Of a DNA stretch of 20,364 bases, positions 15,572 through 20,364 are shown piece by piece (positions within the stretch are counted from its first letter, which is position 1; every line of letters starts with the position of its first letter). The position numbers were made by a program, and so were the translations under genes. This stretch comes from CAZVWV01 sp964631745 (GTDB lineage: Bacteria > Bdellovibrionota_C > UBA2361 > JBGSMV01). A model generated the notes under the pieces. The model searched no databases. It was not told the origin of the DNA and saw only the letters and a program-made list of their open reading frames with translations. The stretch lies in assembly GCA_964631745.1 (NCBI GenBank), contig CAZVWV010000065.1, forward strand, positions 1 through 20,364, written 5' to 3'.

Positions 15572-16523
15572 CCCCTTTTTAGTTAATACCGGTACGATTC
15601 GGCCATTTTGGACGGTCATCCCTTTCCAGCCGGTCGAGATGTCGGCAATCGAGCTCTACTCTTCATTGCCCCGGTTTGATTCCGTTCATATGGTTGCCAA
15701 TTACGAGGAGCGCTTTCCTGCCGCCTTTCGCCTACTTAGATTGGGAGGCGTTCACCCCGTAGAGCTTTGTCCAATCCATAATCCTTATATCGGCCAACTC
15801 AATTCGGACGATTTTAGAAACGTCGGGCAACATTGCGTGAGCGTGGCCTTCGCAGCTGGCGTGATTGCGGGTGAATTGCTGTCGGAAGGCGCCATCAGCA
15901 CGACTCAGCGCGACGAAATAATTCTTAGGGCCCTTTTGCACGATCTTGGTAAGCGCTTCGAGGTTCTTCGTAGGATGGCAGGCTTCTCGGCCTATCTGAT
16001 TCCCGGACCGGAGTTGGTAACGGAACTTTCACGGTTGAATGTTCACCCAGATCTCGTAGCTGCTTTAGCCGATTATGGAACCGAGGCCGGAGCTGAAACC
16101 TTCTCCAAATTCTTTAGCGCAGACAAGCAAGGGCTATTGGACCTGCGGGAAGGCAGTCTGATTATCAAGGTCGTGCGCCTTGCTGACGACATGACCGCGA
16201 CCGAGATTCCGCAAGCGGGCGAGACTGCGCGCAGCGCATTCTTGCCTTTTAAATCTCGTGTGGCTGCTTGCGAATTTGAGCACCGAAATCCGACTGTTTT
16301 CAGCTCGGGCTGGGGCGTGGATATAGATGGGGACTTGGTGAAGATTAACGATATAGCGTCCCCTCCCGCACGAGTCAGATTGGTGGGAAACATGGCGGCA
16401 CTCGAAACCATGCTGGCTCATGAGCTAGCGCTACAAATTTGCAAATTGCTACGCTTAAAAACGGAGGAGCCGGAACTGGCGCTCCAGGAGCTTATTTATG
16501 CTCACCTGGAAGAAGCGCATTAA
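15561..16523 (+). CDS. HD-domain protein of unassigned function
   Basis: A 320-residue soluble protein with no signal peptide. An HD-type metal-dependent phosphohydrolase motif is spread over about 90-215: His91 (VGQHCVSVA), His127-Asp128 in LLHDLGKRF, and Asp209-Asp210 in VVRLADDMTA. Residues 1-85 and 225-320 match nothing I recognise. HD proteins cleave phosphate esters such as nucleotides or signalling nucleotides; the substrate is unknown here, and no GYP signature of cyclic-di-GMP enzymes is seen. The first ATG is used here; a second at 15639 (Met27) is possible. It is the last gene of the M50-acyltransferase-lipoprotein run. Confidence 0.75.
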   Translation: MRNSPFLVNTGTIRPFWTVIPFQPVEMSAIELYSSLPRFDSVHMVANYEERFPAAFRLLRLGGVHPVELCPIHNPYIGQLNSDDFRNVGQHCVSVAFAAGVIAGELLSEGAISTTQRDEIILRALLHDLGKRFEVLRRMAGFSAYLIPGPELVTELSRLNVHPDLVAALADYGTEAGAETFSKFFSADKQGLLDLREGSLIIKVVRLADDMTATEIPQAGETARSAFLPFKSRVAACEFEHRNPTVFSSGWGVDIDGDLVKINDIASPPARVRLVGNMAALETMLAHELALQICKLLRLKTEEPELALQELIYAHLEEAH

Positions 16524-16590
16524 ATCTAGCGCGATAAAATCAGCGCATTCATTCCATGCATTGATTCCGTGCACTACAACAAACAAAGAG

Positions 16591-16665
<75 letters not shown>

Positions 16666-16714
16666 CAATTACGACTTATTAAGATTCCAAAATCAAAATT
16701 TGCCGACGAGCTAG

Positions 16715-16742
16715 ACTATACGCAGAGGGCACCGCTGGTCAA
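16715..16742 (-). promoter_or_regulatory. Promoter of tRNA-Glu
   Basis: Minus-strand TTGACC (16742-16737), a 16-base spacer and TATAGT (16720-16715) match the sigma-70 consensus at 5/6 each. The start near 16708 would leave a leader of about 43 bases before the mature tRNA. Confidence 0.6.
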
Positions 16743-16744
16743 GC

Positions 16745-16759
16745 GCTCGGAAACCGAGC
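16745..16759 (-). terminator. GC-rich hairpin after the Yip1-like gene
   Basis: GCTCGG and CCGAGC form a perfect 6-bp stem with a 3-base loop, beginning 6 bases after the stop codon of the upstream minus-strand gene. No U-tract follows; instead the -35 of the tRNA promoter begins two bases on. It may block read-through into the tRNA, but it is not a canonical terminator. Confidence 0.3.
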
Positions 16760-16765
16760 TGCCTC

Positions 16766-17452
16766 TTAGAATTTAGCCCAAGGTGATGTCAAAACCCTCA
16801 AAAATACGGCGGCCGTTCCAGGACGAGCCATCTCGCCGATCATTAAGGAAATAAACGCGGCAGCAAAGAAAGGCAGGCCAGAAATTAAGGCCAGAAACAT
16901 AGCCGAAACCGAATGCATTTGCCCAAGAAAACGCACACAATAAAAGAAAACAATTAATACATTCAATCCGGCAATCAGAGCGATAATGGGTACTATATTA
17001 ATGAAACGATCGCTCATATCGAGATTGCCGCTGAGCAAAAACTGCACGATCGAGAGCCGGCCCGTCATTAAATAGTTAAATAAATACACAAGCCAGAGAC
17101 AGAGCAAAACTGGTGCGAGACAATACGAGACCGACGCAAATAGCTCATTGATTCCGATCTCGATTCGTAGGAGGCGCAAAAAAAGGCTCTCCAACAATAT
17201 AAACAGTAAGAAGCAGGCCACTTCAACTAGAAAGAAGCTCAAGACCACTTCGATTCGATAAATTGCATCGCCATACTTAAGGTACTGCGACATAATCGGG
17301 ATGGAAAACGTTAGAACCAAGCAGCATACTAGAGTCCAGGCGTAAGGCTTCTTTTCATACGACAGAAGGGATTCGGAAGTTTCGCCAGGTTGAAGCATTA
17401 ACCCAAACAGGGCTTCCAAAAAGTTTAACTCTCGATCTCGATTTACACTCAT
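16766..17452 (-). CDS. Yip1-like integral membrane protein
   Basis: A 228-residue protein with about five membrane segments (38-55, 68-90, 105-127, 152-172, 182-206). The pattern resembles bacterial Yip1/YIP1-domain proteins: a soluble start (LNFLEALFGLMLQPGETSESLL) that looks like the family's 'xxxxPxxxF' lead-in, a middle helix pair, and the FASVSYCLAPVLL stretch. No catalytic residues are apparent and the function of bacterial members is unknown. It is transcribed divergently from queG, 92 bases apart, with a weak GGA before the ATG. Confidence 0.65.
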   Translation of the reverse strand: MSVNRDRELNFLEALFGLMLQPGETSESLLSYEKKPYAWTLVCCLVLTFSIPIMSQYLKYGDAIYRIEVVLSFFLVEVACFLLFILLESLFLRLLRIEIGINELFASVSYCLAPVLLCLWLVYLFNYLMTGRLSIVQFLLSGNLDMSDRFINIVPIIALIAGLNVLIVFFYCVRFLGQMHSVSAMFLALISGLPFFAAAFISLMIGEMARPGTAAVFLRVLTSPWAKF

Positions 17453-17544
17453 TAATGTTCCGATCTATCTTGGCCTTGTCTGTATTAAAATAAGGATGCT
17501 GTTATCAATCGAGTAACTGATTCTAAAAATTTAGCTAAAACCAC

Positions 17545-18687
17545 ATGAACAAGGCCATCCAAATCAGTGAAATTACGAATCTTGCCTCCGAGGTAGGTTT
17601 GAATTTACTCGGCATCACTGATCTATCACCTCTTAATCACGACGAAAAGTCCCTAAAAACTTGGCAAGCTGCGGGCTACGCTGGTGAGATGGCGTATATG
17701 CTACGCGATTCCGCCTTGCTTTCAAATCCCTCTCGGCTAATTAATGCCCGCACCGCCATCGCTTTTGCCGTTCGATATTCCAGTGAGCCGCATCCCCCAC
17801 TACCGCCCGGATTTGGGCGGGTCGCTCGCTATGCATGGGGAGCGGATTATCATGCCGTACTAAGATCTCGACTAGGACTCTTGACCAAGCGTTTGAGTGC
17901 ATACTTGGGGCGCGATATCTCCGCTAGGTATTTTAGCGACGCTGTTCCCCTATTGGAACGGGCCCTGGCGACACGCGCCGGATTGGGATTTATCGGTAAG
18001 AATACCATGCTAATTAAACCCGGCCTGGGGAGCTTTTTTTTTATCGCTGAGCTGCTTTGCGACCTTGAAGTCGAGCCGCTCGCAACGCCTTTAACCGGAA
18101 CTTGCGGCACCTGTTCCCGCTGCCAAGACGCCTGCCCAACAGCTGCCTTCACCGCGGATTTCCAGCTTGATGCTAGACGTTGCATCTCATACTTGACGAT
18201 AGAGAAGCGCGGCCTCTTAGAGACTAAGCAACGCAGGGATATAGGCGAATGGGTATTTGGATGTGATCTTTGCCAGGACACCTGTCCCTTTAATTACGTA
18301 GCTCTTAAAAAAAGAGCGCCTCCGGATCTGCCAGAACTCGGCAGCTCCCATGGCGTTGGGCCACTGCTGAATTTGGAGCACACGCTGGGGATCAGAACAG
18401 ATTCCGAATTTAAAGCACGATTTTCGAGGTCTGCGCTGACGCGCTCCGGCAGAATTGGACTAATCAGAAATTCAATAATTGTCGCCGCAAATACTAGCGC
18501 GCTCGCCCTTACCCCTGCTATAGTTAAAACGTTTGAGGATGCAAGTCCGATAATCAGGGCCAGCGCGCTTTGGGCGATATTCAAACTTCACGGCGCCGAA
18601 TCTTTGGTTTTTAAAAATTGTTGCGAGCGTGCCCGTAAAGATGAAGACTTGTTAGTAAGGAATGAATGCGCAGATTTAGAACCATAA
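17545..18687 (+). CDS. queG: Epoxyqueuosine reductase
   Basis: Cobalamin-dependent iron-sulfur enzyme that reduces epoxyqueuosine to queuosine at tRNA position 34. The order of elements matches QueG: GRVARYAWGADYH (91-103), SDAVPLLERALATRAGLGFIGKN (a stretch from 131 with the conserved Asp132), and two ferredoxin-like [4Fe-4S] motifs with Cys187, 190, 193, 197 and Cys213, 240, 243, 247 (CDLCQDTCPFN). A C-terminal HEAT-like region (RSGRIGLIRNSIIVAANTSA) begins near 300. Its 380 residues are normal. No Shine-Dalgarno sequence is seen before the ATG. The gene overlaps the following lipoprotein gene by 22 bases. The activity requires B12, so the cell must make or import it. Confidence 0.96.
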   Translation: MNKAIQISEITNLASEVGLNLLGITDLSPLNHDEKSLKTWQAAGYAGEMAYMLRDSALLSNPSRLINARTAIAFAVRYSSEPHPPLPPGFGRVARYAWGADYHAVLRSRLGLLTKRLSAYLGRDISARYFSDAVPLLERALATRAGLGFIGKNTMLIKPGLGSFFFIAELLCDLEVEPLATPLTGTCGTCSRCQDACPTAAFTADFQLDARRCISYLTIEKRGLLETKQRRDIGEWVFGCDLCQDTCPFNYVALKKRAPPDLPELGSSHGVGPLLNLEHTLGIRTDSEFKARFSRSALTRSGRIGLIRNSIIVAANTSALALTPAIVKTFEDASPIIRASALWAIFKLHGAESLVFKNCCERARKDEDLLVRNECADLEP

Positions 18688-19253
18688 TAATAGCGGTCTC
18701 AATGGGAATGCTCTGTGTACAGGCCTGTGCGCCTGGCCTAGAGCGAGATATTAGCGTTAGACAGATTGTCTCTCCTGAGTCGAGCGTCATTACGGAAGTG
18801 AACGATCTTAAAATTTCCGTCGGTGAGATCCAGGATCTTAGGCAGGATCCCTCGATTGGGATGATTGGCGATACAAAATTGATGCCGCGTGAGAAGCCTG
18901 CCCAATCTGTGCAGATCGCCCTGGAGCAGAAATTGAAGGCGCGTGGATTTTCGCTTAAACATTTCAATGCGCCCGTTTTAGTGGGCGATCTCTACGATTG
19001 GCGTGTTAATGTATCTCAAAATTTCCCGTTAGCTGAGGTCCAAGCCAGCGCCAAAGTTAAGCTTCGTTTAGCGGCCCCAAACAGCTCGTCGTTTTATGAA
19101 GCCACATACGAAGGTGAAAGTTCCGGCAAGAGCCCAATCTTTTCCCAGGGTAAGATTGAGGAGATGTTAGGCGCAGCTATGAGCGTGGCGCTTGATGAGG
19201 CTTTGCGTGACGATAAACTTCTAGCTAAAATCTCCGAGGCGCAGCTGCGATGA
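18666..19253 (+). CDS. Putative lipoprotein, YajG-like
   Basis: A 195-residue protein with a hydrophobic signal (7-20) and Cys21 in a weak lipobox (VQAC; Gln before Ala is unusual). The mature part has the layout of YajG-type lipoproteins: a short strand (LKISVGEIQDLR), a GD(T/S) turn (MIGDTKLMPREK), a helix (SVQIALEQKLKARGF), a central strand pair (LVGDLYDWRVNVSQ) and a C-terminal helix (LGAAMSVALDEALRD). The resemblance is structural and weak. It is probably an outer-membrane or inner-membrane lipoprotein of unknown role. It lies between queG (22-base overlap) and the polyprenyl synthase (ATGA overlap). Confidence 0.65.
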   Translation: MRRFRTIIIAVSMGMLCVQACAPGLERDISVRQIVSPESSVITEVNDLKISVGEIQDLRQDPSIGMIGDTKLMPREKPAQSVQIALEQKLKARGFSLKHFNAPVLVGDLYDWRVNVSQNFPLAEVQASAKVKLRLAAPNSSSFYEATYEGESSGKSPIFSQGKIEEMLGAAMSVALDEALRDDKLLAKISEAQLR

Positions 19254-20263
19254 ACGCGCCGACCGAAACTAACTCTGAACCGACACTCAGAGACAAATTC
19301 CTGCTGCTTGCCCACAATAATGCGGGCCTTAAAGCCGTCGAGCGCTTAATTCAGACAAAGTTTGAGTCAGAGGCGAAGCTACTCAACGAGATTCCAAGCT
19401 ATCTCTTATCCTTGGGCGGCAAACGGATCCGACCGTTGTTATGTCTTATCTGCGCAAGAGCCCTGGGCATGTCATCTCCCAACCAGGCCCTGCTCGAAGT
19501 CTCTGCCGGAATTGAATTAATTCACATGGCAACCCTCTTGCATGACGACATAATCGACAAATCCCCAGTCCGGCGGCATAAGCAATCTGCTTTTCTAAAA
19601 TTTGGTATTCCAAATACTCTCTTGGCGGGAGATTTTCTATTGGTAAGAGCGTTTAGTTTATGTGCCAAGTTAGATAAGTTTATTATTGAAGCCACCGAGA
19701 AAGCTTGCATAGAGCTAACCGAAGGAGAAATTGAGGAGCTTCCTCTGAGTCAAGCTATCTTGACCCCGGAACAAGTTTTAGAGATCGCCCGTAAAAAGAC
19801 TGCGGCCCTGTTTAGGCTCTCATGTGAGTCCGCCGCTTTTATTGCGACTGGCAACACGGCCCTAGTGGAGCGGTTTGCCCGGTTCGGAGAGAACCTAGGC
19901 GTAGCCTTTCAGATACTTGACGATATCTTGGATGTAGTCTCTGACGAAGAAACGTTAGGGAAAAAAGCCGGCCAAGACATAAGGGAACAAAAACCCTCTA
20001 TAGTTAACGCGCTCTGGATAAGATCCGGCTCCCCCACCTCCAAAAAACTAGCCCAAGCCGGCGCAACAGATTCCGATCATTACGTAGCTACCGCGATCCA
20101 AGAGCTAAAAGAAAGCGGCATCATCCATGAAGCACGCACCCTGGCCTTGCAATTTGTGACTCGAGCCAGAGAAGCAATCAGCACCCCCCTACCAAAAAAC
20201 AACCCAGCAAACCTGAAAGAGCTCGAAACAATACTAGATTATACAGTCTCCCGACTAGAATAG
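19250..20263 (+). CDS. Long-chain polyprenyl diphosphate synthase
   Basis: Trans-type isoprenyl diphosphate synthase, 337 residues, which extends farnesyl or geranyl diphosphate with isopentenyl diphosphate. GGKRIRP is at 56-62; the first aspartate-rich motif DDIID (99-103) has the long-chain signature of small Ala94 and Thr95 upstream, where short-chain enzymes carry aromatic residues. The second motif DDILD is at 224-228. The small residues imply a product of about C30 or longer, such as an octaprenyl or heptaprenyl diphosphate for a quinone side chain, as with IspB. The exact chain length cannot be read. It starts inside the last codon of the lipoprotein gene (ATGA) and is the last gene. 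The 100 bases after its stop are A-rich with no clear hairpin. Confidence 0.93.
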   Translation: MNAPTETNSEPTLRDKFLLLAHNNAGLKAVERLIQTKFESEAKLLNEIPSYLLSLGGKRIRPLLCLICARALGMSSPNQALLEVSAGIELIHMATLLHDDIIDKSPVRRHKQSAFLKFGIPNTLLAGDFLLVRAFSLCAKLDKFIIEATEKACIELTEGEIEELPLSQAILTPEQVLEIARKKTAALFRLSCESAAFIATGNTALVERFARFGENLGVAFQILDDILDVVSDEETLGKKAGQDIREQKPSIVNALWIRSGSPTSKKLAQAGATDSDHYVATAIQELKESGIIHEARTLALQFVTRAREAISTPLPKNNPANLKELETILDYTVSRLE

Positions 20264-20364
20264 CGGATTTACACCCCGCAAATAACTTCTCAAAAAAAAC
20301 TACCGCATAACTTTTTTGCTCAGAGACCATGCGCAACAAAAAATCAAAATAAATCAAAAAACTT

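Overview
This window is an ordinary-looking chromosomal stretch from a Gram-negative bacterium. The Gram-negative call rests on a lipid A-type acyltransferase, an O-antigen ligase/polymerase, a nucleotide-sugar epimerase and three exported or lipoprotein genes. Base composition looks mid-range and even. There is no integrase, transposase, phage gene, CRISPR array or toxin-antitoxin pair. The phylum cannot be fixed from the sequence. An intergenic palindrome of the type that yields spurious 'TTENTE' peptides is common in deltaproteobacterial-grade and Planctomycetes/Verrucomicrobia genomes and fits an uncultured lineage of that sort, but this is a weak clue.

Layout. (1) 1-4698, minus strand: a tight run reading amino-methyltransferase-like protein, degenerate CobB/CbiA-like protein, nadE, then the first 11 codons of nadD cut by the window edge. 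The gaps are 16, 0 and 2 bases, so this is a NAD-synthesis operon carrying two unexplained upstream genes. (2) 4699-5049: gene-free, holding a 31-base-arm inverted repeat. (3) 5050-8116, minus: SCP2-domain protein, class I/II aminotransferase (AlaC/DapL-like) and secreted TPR protein, with the last two overlapping by ATGA. (4) 8216-10528, plus: coaE, then an O-antigen ligase-type membrane protein with its own likely promoter and a hairpin beside its ribosome binding site. (5) 10544-11551, minus: UDP-sugar 4-epimerase with a good promoter. A possible 67-residue membrane peptide lies beyond it. (6) 11843-14161: divergent pair, a CNNM-type DUF21/CBS protein (minus) and an M50 site-2 protease with CBS domains (plus). 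(7) 14148-16523, plus: overlapping lpxL-like acyltransferase, TPR lipoprotein and HD-domain protein, coupled to the protease gene. (8) 16591-16665, minus: tRNA-Glu(UUC) with a strong promoter, behind a Yip1-like membrane protein (16766-17452). (9) 17545-20263, plus: overlapping queG, a lipoprotein and a long-chain polyprenyl diphosphate synthase.

Much of the window serves the envelope (acyltransferase, O-antigen ligase, epimerase, intramembrane protease, lipoproteins, polyprenyl synthase) and cofactor supply (NAD, CoA, queuosine). I found no clear new defence or mobile system. The most unusual objects are the CobB/CbiA-like protein whose ATP-binding and glutaminase residues are all replaced, and the methyltransferase-like protein with a TTPPR catalytic loop, both placed in front of nadE-nadD.
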